Shown here piece after piece: positions 17,549 to 26,854 of a stretch of 64,000 nt of DNA. The stretch's first letter is position 1; every line of letters starts with the position of its first letter. The stretch is from an uncultured Eubacteriales bacterium (GTDB taxonomy: Bacteria; Bacillota; Clostridia; Lachnospirales; Lachnospiraceae), in assembly GCA_900542465.1 (NCBI GenBank), contig UQNS01000001.1:124001-188000 (forward strand), in the 5' to 3' direction. Both the position numbers and the translations under genes were made by a program. The notes beneath the pieces were generated by a model. That model saw only the letters and a program-made list of their open reading frames with translations, had not been told where the DNA came from and ran no database searches.

Positions 17549-19993
17549 ATGAAAACATCTATGAAATGGATAAGATCCCTTGTGCCGGGGATCTCAAATG
17601 TAGGCGATCAGGAATACAGAGATGCAATGACTCTCTCCGGAACTAAGGTCGAGGGATTTGAGGTATTGGATAAAAATCTTGAGAAGATAGTTGTCGCTGA
17701 GGTACTTAAAGTTGATAAGCATCCTGATGCGGATAAACTCGTAGTATGCCAGCTTGATATCGGTGCTGATGAACCTGTTCAGATCGTGACGGGAGCATCC
17801 AATATAAAGGTGGGAAGTTCAGGACAGCTCGTTCCTGCGGTATTAGACGGAGGAAAGGTAGCAGGAGGTCATTCCGGCGAGATCCCTCCGGAGCACGGGA
17901 TCAGGATCAAAAAAGGAAGACTCAGAGGTGTTGAGTCATATGGTATGATGTGTGCGCTTGAAGAGCTTGGAGTTAAGGCAGAACTGTTTCCGGACGCACC
18001 GGAGGACGGTATTTATATTTTCCCGGAAGGAACTGTAAGACCGGGTGATGATGCTGTAAAGGCTCTTGGACTTGATGACACTATCTTTGAATATGAAGTT
18101 ACGAACAATCGTGTAGACTGTTATAGCGTAATTGGTATTGCGAGAGAGGCGGCTGCGACATTTGGCTGTGAATTAAAAATTCCTGAGGTCAAAGAGACAG
18201 GAAACAGCGAAAAAGCTTCAGACTATATCAGTGTTGAGGTAAAAGATCCGGATCTTTGCTCACGTTACACAGCAAGGGTTGTAAAGAATGTGAAGACAGG
18301 ACCTTCACCGGCATGGATGCAGGAGAGATTAAGGGCGAGCGGAATCAGGCCTATTAATAACGTAGTTGATATCACTAACTACGTTATGGAAGAGTACGGT
18401 CAGCCTATGCATGCATTTGACTATGATACGATAGCAGGAAGAAAAATTATAGTCAGAAGGGCAAAGGAAGGCGAAACATTCGTTACTCTTGATGAAGTGG
18501 AAAGAAAGCTTGATTCCGAAATGCTTATGATATGCGATGATGAGAAGGCTATAGGCATTGCAGGCATCATGGGCGGAAATAATTCCAAGATCACGGATGA
18601 TGTTAGGACGCTTGTCTTCGAATCAGCGACATTTAACGGTACAAATATACGTAAAGCGGCTAAGAGATTGTCTCTTAGGACAGATGCTTCAGGTAAATTT
18701 GAGAAGGGACTGGATCCTGAACTTGCGCTTGAAGCAATAAACAGAGCGTGTGCTCTTGTTGAAGAACTTGGCGCCGGTGAAGTAGTCGGCGGAGCAGTAG
18801 ATATATATCCTGAACCGGTCGTAAAAAAAGAGATCAAGTTTGAGCAGGAGAAGATCAACAGACTTCTTGGGACTGATATATCCGCAGAGGAGATGCTTGG
18901 TTACTTCAAACCGCTTGGCATCGAATATGACCAGGCAAGAGGAGAACTGATCATCCCCAGCTTCAGACAGGATCTGATCAGAAATGCAGATATCGCTGAA
19001 GAAGCAGCAAGATTCTACGGCTATGACAGGATACCTGTGAGCCTTCCTAAGGGAACGGGCATTGCAAGCAGAGTAGGAGGAATATCTTTTGATGAAGAGA
19101 TAAAAGCTCGTGCCATGGATATTGCAGAGGCTCTCGGATATTCACAGGCTCTTACATATTCATTTGAGAGCCCAAAGGTATTTGATAAGCTCTCCCTTGC
19201 GCCGGATGCAAAAGAAAGAAAGACAGTAGTGATCTCCAATCCTCTGGGAGAAGATTTTTCAATTATGAGAACACTGCCGGTCAATGGAATGCTTACATCA
19301 CTTTCCAATAATTTCAACAGAAGAAATGGTGCGGTTAAACTTTATGAGCTTGCTAAAGTTTATATTCCTGATGAGGATCCTGAAAAACTTCCGGACGAAA
19401 GAACAGAGTTTACACTTGGTTTCTATGGGAAGGGGGATTTCTTCACGCTTAAAGGCGCAGTAGAGGTATTCTTTGAAAAACTTGGTATTACTGGAAAGCG
19501 TGAATACGAGAATACGGGAAGGTACCCTTTCTTACACCCGGGACGTCAGGCAGAGATATCTTACAAGGGGCAGACTCTTGCGTGGCTGGGAGAGGTTCAT
19601 CCGGAAGTTGCATCAAGATATAACTTAGGAGAGAGAATATACATAGCAGCCGTTGATCTTCCAACAGTAATGGAGCATGTATCTCTTGAGATCAAGTATA
19701 CGGGAATTGCTAATTTCCCTGTTGTATCAAGAGATATCAGTCTGGTAATGCCTAAGGAAGTGCCTGTAGGCAGGATAGAGGATATAATCGAAAAACGAGG
19801 CGGAAAGCTCGTGGAATCATACAAGTTATTCGATGTATATGAAGGAGACCAGATCGAGGAAGGCTTTAAGTCAGTTGCATATAGTATTTCGTTCAGGGCT
19901 TGTGACAGAACTCTTACTGATGAGGATGTCAATCCTGTTATGGATAAGATCTTTGCAGACCTTAAGGAAGCTGGATACGAACTCCGTCAGTAA
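17549..19993 (+). CDS. pheT: Phenylalanyl-tRNA synthetase beta subunit
   Basis: The beta chain assembles with PheS and carries tRNA-binding and editing domains. In order I see the N-terminal RBD-like segment, an OB-fold tRNA-binding domain (VAEVLKVDKHPDADKLVVCQLDIG, residues 45-155), the B3/B4 editing module (GIRPINNVVDITNYVMEEYGQPMHAFD, near 260), the B5 domain (400-480), the catalytic-like core, and the C-terminal anticodon-binding FDX-ACB domain ending SFRACDRTLTDEDVNPVMDKI. The length of 814 residues is normal. AGAGGTAG precedes the ATG. The gene is complete with no visible defect. Confidence 0.97.
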   Translation: MKTSMKWIRSLVPGISNVGDQEYRDAMTLSGTKVEGFEVLDKNLEKIVVAEVLKVDKHPDADKLVVCQLDIGADEPVQIVTGASNIKVGSSGQLVPAVLDGGKVAGGHSGEIPPEHGIRIKKGRLRGVESYGMMCALEELGVKAELFPDAPEDGIYIFPEGTVRPGDDAVKALGLDDTIFEYEVTNNRVDCYSVIGIAREAAATFGCELKIPEVKETGNSEKASDYISVEVKDPDLCSRYTARVVKNVKTGPSPAWMQERLRASGIRPINNVVDITNYVMEEYGQPMHAFDYDTIAGRKIIVRRAKEGETFVTLDEVERKLDSEMLMICDDEKAIGIAGIMGGNNSKITDDVRTLVFESATFNGTNIRKAAKRLSLRTDASGKFEKGLDPELALEAINRACALVEELGAGEVVGGAVDIYPEPVVKKEIKFEQEKINRLLGTDISAEEMLGYFKPLGIEYDQARGELIIPSFRQDLIRNADIAEEAARFYGYDRIPVSLPKGTGIASRVGGISFDEEIKARAMDIAEALGYSQALTYSFESPKVFDKLSLAPDAKERKTVVISNPLGEDFSIMRTLPVNGMLTSLSNNFNRRNGAVKLYELAKVYIPDEDPEKLPDERTEFTLGFYGKGDFFTLKGAVEVFFEKLGITGKREYENTGRYPFLHPGRQAEISYKGQTLAWLGEVHPEVASRYNLGERIYIAAVDLPTVMEHVSLEIKYTGIANFPVVSRDISLVMPKEVPVGRIEDIIEKRGGKLVESYKLFDVYEGDQIEEGFKSVAYSISFRACDRTLTDEDVNPVMDKIFADLKEAGYELRQ

Positions 19994-20033
19994 TATAATA
20001 TTGGAAAAATTAAAAAAGGAATTATTTGTTAAA

Positions 20034-21083
20034 ATGAGTGATGACAAGATCTTAAGTGTACATGATTATTTTTATGAACTGCCGGAGGAATTGATCGCGC
20101 AGGATCCCCTGTCAGACAGGTCTTCGTCAAGACTGATGATGCTTAACAGAAAGACAGGGGAAATAGAACATCATGTATTCAGGGAGATCATCGATTATTT
20201 AAAAGCCGGAGATTGCCTTGTTATAAATGACACAAAAGTAATTCCTGCACGACTTATCGGAAACAGAGAAAACACAGGGGGAGTCGTTGAACTTCTCCTT
20301 CTTAAAAGACTGGAAGACAGACAGGATATATGGGAAGCTCTCGCAAGACCGGGTAAAAAAGCGCGTCTAGGTGACCGTATCGAGTTTGGCGGCGGCGAGC
20401 TCACAGCAGATATAATTGAAGTTAAAGAAGATGGAAACAGGCTGGTACGCTTTGAATATGAAGGGATATTCGAAGAGGTCTTAGACAGACTTGGCCAGAT
20501 GCCGCTTCCTCCATATATTACGCATAAGCTTGAGGATAAGAACAGATATCAGACCGTGTATGCAAAGTATGAAGGATCAGCGGCAGCACCTACAGCAGGC
20601 CTGCATTTTACGAATGAACTGTTGAAAGCTATTCAGGATAAGGGCATAAATATAGCAAGAGTTACGCTCCATGTCGGACTGGGTACGTTCCGACCTGTTA
20701 AGGCCGATAATATTCTGGAGCATAAGATGCATTCGGAGCACTATATAGTGAGCAGGGAAGCTGCCAATATGATAAATGCGTGTAAAGCAAATGGAGGCAG
20801 AATAATTTCTGTCGGAACGACTTCCACGAGAACACTGGAAAGTGCGTCTGATGAAACAGGCAGAGTGATAGCAGGAAGTTCTGACACATCTATTTTTATA
20901 TACCCCGGCTACAGATTTAAGGTCATAGATGGCTTGATAACTAACTTTCATCTGCCTGAATCAACGCTGATCATGCTGGTATCGGCCCTGGCCGGAAGAG
21001 AAAATGTTTTAAATGCCTACAAAACTGCAGTAGAGGAGAAATACAGATTTTTCAGTTTTGGAGATGCTATGTTTTTATTTTGA
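20034..21083 (+). CDS. queA: S-adenosylmethionine:tRNA ribosyltransferase-isomerase
   Basis: QueA transfers and isomerises the ribosyl part of SAM onto preQ1-modified tRNA, giving epoxyqueuosine in the anticodon wobble position. Family signatures include YFYELPEELIAQDPLSDRSSSRLMMLN at the start, LVINDTKVIPARLIG, YAKYEGSAAAPTAGLHFT, HVGLGTFRPVKADNILEHKMHSE, and GTTSTRTLES. The 349-residue length from the ATG at 20034 is typical. The frame is open further upstream through pheT, but the conserved start and an AAGGA site 13 bases ahead favour this ATG. It lies 40 bases after pheT. No tgt gene is visible here. Confidence 0.95.
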   Translation: MSDDKILSVHDYFYELPEELIAQDPLSDRSSSRLMMLNRKTGEIEHHVFREIIDYLKAGDCLVINDTKVIPARLIGNRENTGGVVELLLLKRLEDRQDIWEALARPGKKARLGDRIEFGGGELTADIIEVKEDGNRLVRFEYEGIFEEVLDRLGQMPLPPYITHKLEDKNRYQTVYAKYEGSAAAPTAGLHFTNELLKAIQDKGINIARVTLHVGLGTFRPVKADNILEHKMHSEHYIVSREAANMINACKANGGRIISVGTTSTRTLESASDETGRVIAGSSDTSIFIYPGYRFKVIDGLITNFHLPESTLIMLVSALAGRENVLNAYKTAVEEKYRFFSFGDAMFLF

Positions 21084-21102
21084 TTTCTAAACGGAGACAG
21101 AT

Positions 21103-22872
21103 ATGAGTGAATATATGGAAAAATATAAAGAGTGGCTGGCAAACCCCTATTTTGCGGAAGAGGATAAAGCGGAGCTTCGTGCGATAGAGGGAAATGAGGC
21201 TGAAATAGAAGATCGTTTTTATAAGGATCTTGAATTTGGAACCGGCGGTCTCAGAGGCGTGCTCGGTATGGGGACTAACAGGATCAACATTTACACGATA
21301 AGAAAGGCAACACAGGGGCTGTCTAATTTTATCAACAAGAAAGGCGGTGCCGACAGGGGCGTCGCTATCGCTTACGATTCAAGAAGACAGTCAGCCCAGC
21401 TGGCCCATGAAGCAGCGTCATGCCTTAATGCCAATGGTATCAGGTCTTATATTTTTTCAACACTTACACCTACACCGGAGCTCTCATTTGCTGTCAGGGA
21501 ACTCGGAGCTATTGCAGGCATAGTAATTACCGCAAGTCACAATCCGCCGGAATACAATGGGTATAAGGTATACTGGGAGGATGGAGCTCAGATAACAGCA
21601 CCTATCGATCACGATATCATCGCAGAGGTCAATAAAGTAACAGATTTTAACGATGTTATGACTATGCCGGAGGGCGAAGCCAGAATTAAGGACCTGTATC
21701 ATGTGATCGGTTATGAAATGGATGACAGATACATTGACGCACTTAGAAAAGTGAGTATCGATGATGGTGCTATCACCAGAATGGCGGAGAATTTTAAGAT
21801 CGTCTACACACCTTTTAACGGCACGGGAAATGTCCCGGTCCGCCGCGTTCTAAATGAATTAGGTTTTAAAAATGTTTATGTCGTTAAGGAACAGGAAGAT
21901 CCGGATCCTGATTTTACGACCCTTGAATATCCTAATCCCGAAGATCCAAAGGCGTTTACTCTCGCACTTAAACTTGCCAGAGAAAAAGATGCGGATATAA
22001 TACTTGCAACGGATCCCGACGCGGACAGACTGGGAATTTATGCCAAGGATGAAGAGACAGGTGAGTACATACCTTTTACCGGAAATATGTCGGCTATGAT
22101 CATCGCCGAATATATCCTCTCAAGAAGACGTGAGAAGGGAATACTTCATGAAAAAGGAGCGGCTATAACAGAAGAGAGCGGGCTGCAGGGAGCGCTCGTG
22201 ACGACCATTGTCTCCACCAACATGGCTAAGGCTGTTGCAGCTGAATATAATCTTGAATGTATAGAGGTACTTACCGGATTTAAGTATATAGGTGAGCAGA
22301 TCAAGTTTTTCGAGCAGAAAAAAGATCGTTTTTATGAATTTGGTTTTGAAGAAAGCTATGGCTGCCTCGTAGGAACTCACGCTAGAGACAAGGATGCTCC
22401 CGTATCAGTAATGGCTCTTTGTGAAGCGGCAGCTTATTATAAGGAAAAGGGGATCACTCTTTGCCGTCAGATGAAGAATATATTTGAAAAATACGGCTAT
22501 TACAGGGAAGATCAGAGATCTGTAACCATGAAAGGCGCTGAAGGCGCTAAGCAGATCCGGGCAGTTATGGAAAAACTCAGAAGCAATCCTCCTGCTAGAC
22601 TTGGCAGATGGGAAGTATTGGAGATAAGAGACTATAAAAACGACAGAAGTTTCAATATGAGAACAGGAGAGACTGGATCCACAGGTCTGCCATCCTCAAA
22701 TGTGCTTTATTTTGCTCTTGATAATGATGCCTGGTGCTGTGCCAGACCATCCGGAACAGAACCGAAAATCAAGTTTTACATGGGAGTAAAGGGAAGTTCA
22801 TTTGCAGAGGCAGGAGAACAGATAGAAGAATTGAGATCGCTTATTTTGAATGAAGCGGGAATATCCGAATAA
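21103..22872 (+). CDS. pgcA: Alpha-D-phosphohexomutase (phosphoglucomutase type)
   Basis: This interconverts hexose-1- and -6-phosphates, supplying glucose-1-phosphate for nucleotide sugars and cell-wall polymers. The four family motifs are visible: the active-site serine loop VITASHNPPEYNGYKVYW (near residue 146), the metal site ATDPDADRLGI (near 305), the sugar-binding FEESYGCLVGTH, and the phosphate-binding RPSGTEPKIKFY near the end. The length of 589 residues matches the larger Firmicutes PgcA/PgmB2 group. GGAG precedes the ATG by five bases, 19 bases after queA. The exact substrate preference (glucose or mannose) is not readable. Confidence 0.92.
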   Translation: MSEYMEKYKEWLANPYFAEEDKAELRAIEGNEAEIEDRFYKDLEFGTGGLRGVLGMGTNRINIYTIRKATQGLSNFINKKGGADRGVAIAYDSRRQSAQLAHEAASCLNANGIRSYIFSTLTPTPELSFAVRELGAIAGIVITASHNPPEYNGYKVYWEDGAQITAPIDHDIIAEVNKVTDFNDVMTMPEGEARIKDLYHVIGYEMDDRYIDALRKVSIDDGAITRMAENFKIVYTPFNGTGNVPVRRVLNELGFKNVYVVKEQEDPDPDFTTLEYPNPEDPKAFTLALKLAREKDADIILATDPDADRLGIYAKDEETGEYIPFTGNMSAMIIAEYILSRRREKGILHEKGAAITEESGLQGALVTTIVSTNMAKAVAAEYNLECIEVLTGFKYIGEQIKFFEQKKDRFYEFGFEESYGCLVGTHARDKDAPVSVMALCEAAAYYKEKGITLCRQMKNIFEKYGYYREDQRSVTMKGAEGAKQIRAVMEKLRSNPPARLGRWEVLEIRDYKNDRSFNMRTGETGSTGLPSSNVLYFALDNDAWCCARPSGTEPKIKFYMGVKGSSFAEAGEQIEELRSLILNEAGISE

Positions 22873-22930
22873 TTCAGGCTTTTTAAGCTTTATTTTATAA
22901 GGATTACACAATATATTCACATTGGATTTT

Positions 22931-22974
22931 TAAGATATGTGTGTACTTAAGAATGTATACACATATCTTTTTTT
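22931..22974 (+). terminator. Strong hairpin between pgcA and htrA
   Basis: AAGATATGTGTGTAC (22932-22946) pairs with GTATACACATATCTT (22955-22969), with one G-T pair and an eight-base loop, followed by a T-tract to 22974. It ends the pgcA transcript, yet stands only 32 bases before the htrA start codon. Confidence 0.85.
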
Positions 22975-23006
22975 ATGAAATATCATCTTTTAAAGGGGGA
23001 TAATAT

Positions 23007-24290
23007 ATGTTTGAAAACGAAATAAATAATACAGAGAAGGATGAAGATGTGAAGACTCAGACGGAAATGAACACTGAGGAAAGTAAAAATGCAGGATCTG
23101 GAGATGCAGAAGATCCTAAGAAGAAGTCAAAGTGGGGGCGTATATTTGGAAGTGCAGCAGCTTTTGGACTTATAGCGGGTCTTGTATTCACAGGAGTCTC
23201 ATATGCGGGAAATAAAGCGACAGGTTCTAATCGTAAGATCGCTACAACAAATACGGTGAAGGCATCAGCCGTATCATCCACGACAGCTGCTAAAACGGCC
23301 GGCGGAATGGATGTAACAGCAATTGCCAACTCAGTCATGCCTGCAATGGTAAAACTCAATGGTACTGAGAGAGTAAGAACATCAGGATACGGAAATCAGA
23401 CATATGAGGCAAATACCAGCGGAACGGGTATTATCGTAGGGAAAAACGACAAAGAACTTTTAGTATTGACCAATGCCCATGTTGTTGAATCTACCGAGAA
23501 GCTTCAGTGTGAGTTTATAGATGGAAAAACTGTGTCAGCGGCGATCAAAGGATCAAATGCCAATGAAGATGTGGCAGTGGTTGCTATAAAGCTTTCCGAT
23601 ATATCAGATGATACAATGAGCAAGATCGCAGTTGCACAGCTTAATGACAATGAGAACGCTGCCACAGTAGGCCAGCAGGTAGTAGCCATCGGTAACGCAA
23701 GGGGTGAGGGACAGTCAGTAACAGTCGGTTATGTGAGTGCGGTCAACCGTTCCATAAGTGTCAATAACGTTCAATACACAGGACTTATAATGACTGATGC
23801 GGCTATCAATTCAGGAAACTCAGGTGGTGCGCTTATCAACTCCCAGGGACAGGTGATCGGTATCAATTTTGCCAAAGACGGATCCAGTGGTGTAGAGAAC
23901 ATGGCTTATTCAATTCCTATTGCCAAAGTAAAAGACCTTATAAATTCACTTATGAACCAGAAGACCAGAAACGAGGTCTCAGGAGATAAGGCTGCGTATC
24001 TTGGAATAGCAGGTGTTGATATAACAAGTGAAATGAGCAAACAGTATGGTTATCCTACAGGTCTGCTCCTCCGTACAGTAGAAGAGGGATCTCCTGCGGA
24101 AAAGGCAGGACTTTCTGCTTATGACGTTATTACGACATTTGACAACAAGTCTGTAACGACACTTACTAACCTTCAGAACACGCTTAAATATTATAAATCA
24201 GGTGAGACCGTAAAAATAGGTTATTACCATATTGAAGGAAATAAGTATGTTCAGAAGACAACGGAAGTTACTTTGGGAAGCAGGAAATAA
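23007..24290 (+). CDS. HtrA/DegP-like membrane-anchored serine protease
   Basis: This is a trypsin-fold envelope quality-control protease. An acidic cytosolic N-terminus (1-42) is followed by one membrane helix (about 47-67) and a Ser/Thr/Ala-rich linker. The protease domain carries the triad His158 (LTNAHVV), Asp188 (NEDVAVVAI) and Ser272 (NSGNSGGALIN). One PDZ domain (about 330-420) contains GLLLRTVEEGSPAEKAGLSAYDVIT. The length of 427 residues is usual for Gram-positive HtrA. AAAGGGGG precedes the ATG. It is probably a single-gene unit, flanked by a terminator upstream and the rpmB promoter downstream. I do not assign HtrA, HtrB or HtrC. Confidence 0.93.
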   Translation: MFENEINNTEKDEDVKTQTEMNTEESKNAGSGDAEDPKKKSKWGRIFGSAAAFGLIAGLVFTGVSYAGNKATGSNRKIATTNTVKASAVSSTTAAKTAGGMDVTAIANSVMPAMVKLNGTERVRTSGYGNQTYEANTSGTGIIVGKNDKELLVLTNAHVVESTEKLQCEFIDGKTVSAAIKGSNANEDVAVVAIKLSDISDDTMSKIAVAQLNDNENAATVGQQVVAIGNARGEGQSVTVGYVSAVNRSISVNNVQYTGLIMTDAAINSGNSGGALINSQGQVIGINFAKDGSSGVENMAYSIPIAKVKDLINSLMNQKTRNEVSGDKAAYLGIAGVDITSEMSKQYGYPTGLLLRTVEEGSPAEKAGLSAYDVITTFDNKSVTTLTNLQNTLKYYKSGETVKIGYYHIEGNKYVQKTTEVTLGSRK

Positions 24291-24327
24291 TATACATAAA
24301 AATATTGAAATTCTCCTATATTTTTTC

Positions 24328-24356
24328 TTGCCAAACTAAAAACCGTCTGTTATAAT
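24328..24356 (+). promoter_or_regulatory. Strong promoter for rpmB
   Basis: TTGCCA (24328-24333), 17 bases, then perfect TATAAT (24351-24356). The ATG of rpmB follows after a leader of roughly 40 bases that includes AAGGAGGTG. Confidence 0.9.
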
Positions 24357-24404
24357 CGTTTTCATGTGATTAAGCAAAACGATGTGTAAGGAGGTGCTTT
24401 AAGA

Positions 24405-24593
24405 ATGGCAAAATGTGCAGTTTGTGGCAAAAGCGTTCATTTTGGTAATGCTGTGAGTCATTCACATAGAAGATCCAACAAAGTTTGGAAGCCAAACATT
24501 AAGTCTGTAAAAGTTAAACAGGTTAATGGTCAGACAAAGAGGATGTATGTATGTACTTCCTGCCTTCGTTCAGGAAAAGTTGAACGTGCATAA
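24405..24593 (+). CDS. rpmB: 50S ribosomal protein L28
   Basis: L28 is a small structural protein of the large ribosomal subunit. The sequence begins MAKCAVCGKSVHFGNAVSHSHRRSNKVWKPN, with the family's usual CxxCG start, and ends with CTSCLRSGKVERA, giving a second CxxC pair, so it is the zinc-binding (C+) form. At 62 residues it has standard length. A strong promoter, an AAGGAGGTG ribosome site and an immediate terminator make it a single-gene transcript. Its place ahead of asp23-fakA-recG is the usual Firmicutes order. Confidence 0.98.
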   Translation: MAKCAVCGKSVHFGNAVSHSHRRSNKVWKPNIKSVKVKQVNGQTKRMYVCTSCLRSGKVERA

Positions 24594-24599
24594 AATTTC

Positions 24600-24625
24600 A
24601 GGATGCTTATGCATCCTTTTTTTTT
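24600..24625 (+). terminator. rpmB terminator
   Basis: AGGATGC (24600-24606) pairs perfectly with GCATCCT (24611-24617) over a TTAT loop, followed by an unbroken T-run to 24625. Confidence 0.93.
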
Positions 24626-24737
24626 GCTCAAAATCAGGGTCGGAATTGTTTATACTTTTTTAAGTGTATTTTACTCCAATATGAAGTATCATTAGAACGG
24701 TATGCAATAATCAAACTGACACAATTATGCAGATTTC

Positions 24738-24766
24738 TTGAAAGAAGAAGCCATAGATAGTATAAT
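24738..24766 (+). promoter_or_regulatory. Promoter for asp23-fakA-recG
   Basis: TTGAAA (24738-24743), 17 bases, then perfect TATAAT (24761-24766), 30 bases before the asp23-like start codon. The 110 bases between the rpmB terminator and this promoter show nothing else. Confidence 0.85.
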
Positions 24767-24795
24767 ATTACAAATTTTATTTAGGAGGATTGCTG

Positions 24796-25155
24796 ATGCA
24801 AGGCAGGATAAAAAGTAAGCTCGGCGCTATATCCATTTCACCGGAAGTCATTGCCCAGTATGCAGGTTCAACGGCACTTGAGTGCTTTGGCATCGTAGGT
24901 ATGGCAGCGGTCAGTATGAAAGACGGCTTGGTAAAGCTTCTTAAAGGGACAAGTCTGACAAGAGGTGTAAAGGTTTCTATAGATGAAGAAAACAAGATCA
25001 CTATCGATTTTCATGTGATCGTTGCTTACGGAGTAAGCATTATGACAGTATCTGATAATCTTATTGAGAGCATTAAATATAAGGTTTCTGAATTTACTGG
25101 TTTAGAAATAAAGAAGGTTAACGTTTTTGTAGAAGGTGTCAGGGTTATTGACTGA
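24796..25155 (+). CDS. Asp23/Gls24 family protein (YloU-like)
   Basis: This is a small cytosolic protein of the alkaline-shock Asp23/Gls24 family, conserved next to fakA in Firmicutes. Family features are GAISISPEVIAQYAGSTALECFGIVGMA at the start and IKYKVSEFTGLEIKKVNVFVEGVRV at the end. The ATG at 24796 is chosen because AGGAGG (24783-24788) lies seven bases ahead; a TTG at 24790 would be too close. The product is 119 residues, normal for YloU. It lies 17 bases before fakA and surely shares its transcript. The biochemical role of the YloU branch is not well defined. Confidence 0.93.
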   Translation: MQGRIKSKLGAISISPEVIAQYAGSTALECFGIVGMAAVSMKDGLVKLLKGTSLTRGVKVSIDEENKITIDFHVIVAYGVSIMTVSDNLIESIKYKVSEFTGLEIKKVNVFVEGVRVID

Positions 25156-25172
25156 CAATGAATGGAGGATAA

Positions 25173-26849
25173 ATGGCAATGAACACAATCAATGCCGAAA
25201 TGGTAAGGAAAATGTTCCTTGCGGGAGCCAGAAAGCTTGAATCTCAGAAAGAGCGAATCAATGATTTAAATGTTTTTCCCGTACCGGATGGAGATACAGG
25301 AACCAACATGACTTTAACAGTTATGTCAGCTGCAGATGAACTTGAGAAAATTCAGGAGCCTACTATGGCGGGGATAGCCAAGGCTATTTCGAGCGGATCG
25401 CTTAGAGGCGCAAGAGGTAACTCAGGAGTTATATTCTCACAGCTCTGCAGAGGTTTCTTAAAAGAAGTAGGGGAGCATGAAACTATAGATGTGGCATTAA
25501 TTGCCAAAGCTACACAGAGAGCTTCTGAGACGGCGTATAAAGCTGTTATGAAGCCTAAAGAGGGAACTATATTAACAGTAGCAAAAGGAATTGCAGAGAT
25601 ATCCAGAGAATTAGCTTCTAAAACTGATGATATTGAAACAGCACTGGAGCTGATCATTAAACATGCTGAATATGTTCTTTCCAAAACACCGGATATGCTT
25701 CCGGTCTTAAAAGAAGCCGGAGTCGTTGACTCAGGCGGTCAGGGACTTGTATGCGTACTTCACGGATTTATGGATGCGCTTACCGGAAAAGTAAGCGACT
25801 TTGAAGTTGAAGGAAAAGCTAATATCTACACAGGAGAGGCTCAGGATGAAAAGGGAGCCCAGGCTGAAGATGTTGAGATCAAGTTCGGTTACTGTACAGA
25901 GTTTATTATCAAGCTTGATAATGCATTTACAGAGACGGATGAAATGGAATTCAAGGAATTCCTGACAGAGATGGGCGATTCAATAGTGTGCGTAGCTCTT
26001 GATGATATCGTGAAGGTCCATGTACACACTAATCATCCTGGAACTGTCTTTGAGCGCGGTCTCACATATGGTCAGCTTACTCGCATGAAGGTCGACAACA
26101 TGCGTGAGGAGCATGAAAACAAGCTTGTTACGGATTCCGAAATCAACGCTTATGAAGCAGCCGAAACAGTTAAAAAAGAAGAGCCGGCCAAGGAAACAGC
26201 ATTTCTTGCTGTAGCACCGGGAGAAGGTATTGCGGGTATTTTCCGTGATATGGGCGCTGATGGGGTCATTGAAGGCGGACAGACTATGAACCCTTCAACA
26301 AGTGATATTTTAGATGCAGCTGAGAAGATAAATGCTAAGAATATTTTTGTTTTGCCGAACAACAGCAATATCATCTTAGCGGCGAATCAGGCTGCAGACC
26401 TGATCGAAGGGAAAAAGATAATAGTTATCCCATCCAAGACTATTCCTCAGGGTGTAGCAGCAGTTGTGGCATTTGATCCAACCGCCGAACCGGAAGTAAA
26501 TGAAGAAAACATGGCGGATGCGATCAACTATGTCAGATCAGGCCAGGTGACCTACGCTGTCAGAGATACTACTATAGACGGCAGAGAGGTAAAGAAAGGC
26601 AATTATATCGCGATTACTGATAAAGGACTTTCTGCGGTCGCAGAGAATATCAAAGATTCTGTTATGGAAATGCTGGAATCTATGGTCACAGATGAGTCTG
26701 AGCTTATCAGTATCTACTATGGCACAGATGTAACAGAGGCAGATGCAGAGGCTATTGCAGCTGAAGTAACTGAGAAGTATCCTGATTTTGAGATCGAACT
26801 TCAAAATGGTGGACAGCCTGTATACTATTACATTGTTTCGGTGGAATAA
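25173..26849 (+). CDS. fakA: Fatty acid kinase catalytic subunit (DAK2 domain, YloV)
   Basis: FakA phosphorylates fatty acids held by a FakB binding protein, giving acyl-phosphates for phospholipid synthesis. The N-terminal DhaL/DAK2 kinase domain shows NDLNVFPVPDGDTGTNMTLT, the Asp-rich Mg-ATP site, and GSLRGARGNSGVIFSQLCRG. A middle domain has FGYCTEFIIKL and HVHTNHPGTVFERGL, with the conserved histidines. The C-terminal domain ends in ELISIYYGTDV and a beta hairpin. The length of 558 residues is typical. The ATG at 25173 follows GGAGG closely; 25179 is an alternative. No fakB is visible here. It continues into recG after five bases. Confidence 0.93.
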   Translation: MAMNTINAEMVRKMFLAGARKLESQKERINDLNVFPVPDGDTGTNMTLTVMSAADELEKIQEPTMAGIAKAISSGSLRGARGNSGVIFSQLCRGFLKEVGEHETIDVALIAKATQRASETAYKAVMKPKEGTILTVAKGIAEISRELASKTDDIETALELIIKHAEYVLSKTPDMLPVLKEAGVVDSGGQGLVCVLHGFMDALTGKVSDFEVEGKANIYTGEAQDEKGAQAEDVEIKFGYCTEFIIKLDNAFTETDEMEFKEFLTEMGDSIVCVALDDIVKVHVHTNHPGTVFERGLTYGQLTRMKVDNMREEHENKLVTDSEINAYEAAETVKKEEPAKETAFLAVAPGEGIAGIFRDMGADGVIEGGQTMNPSTSDILDAAEKINAKNIFVLPNNSNIILAANQAADLIEGKKIIVIPSKTIPQGVAAVVAFDPTAEPEVNEENMADAINYVRSGQVTYAVRDTTIDGREVKKGNYIAITDKGLSAVAENIKDSVMEMLESMVTDESELISIYYGTDVTEADAEAIAAEVTEKYPDFEIELQNGGQPVYYYIVSVE

Positions 26850-26854
26850 TTTTT

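Noticed and set aside
19833..20033. Longer queA starting inside pheT
   Set aside because: The extension overlaps the pheT coding end, has no ribosome site, and adds residues that QueA proteins lack.
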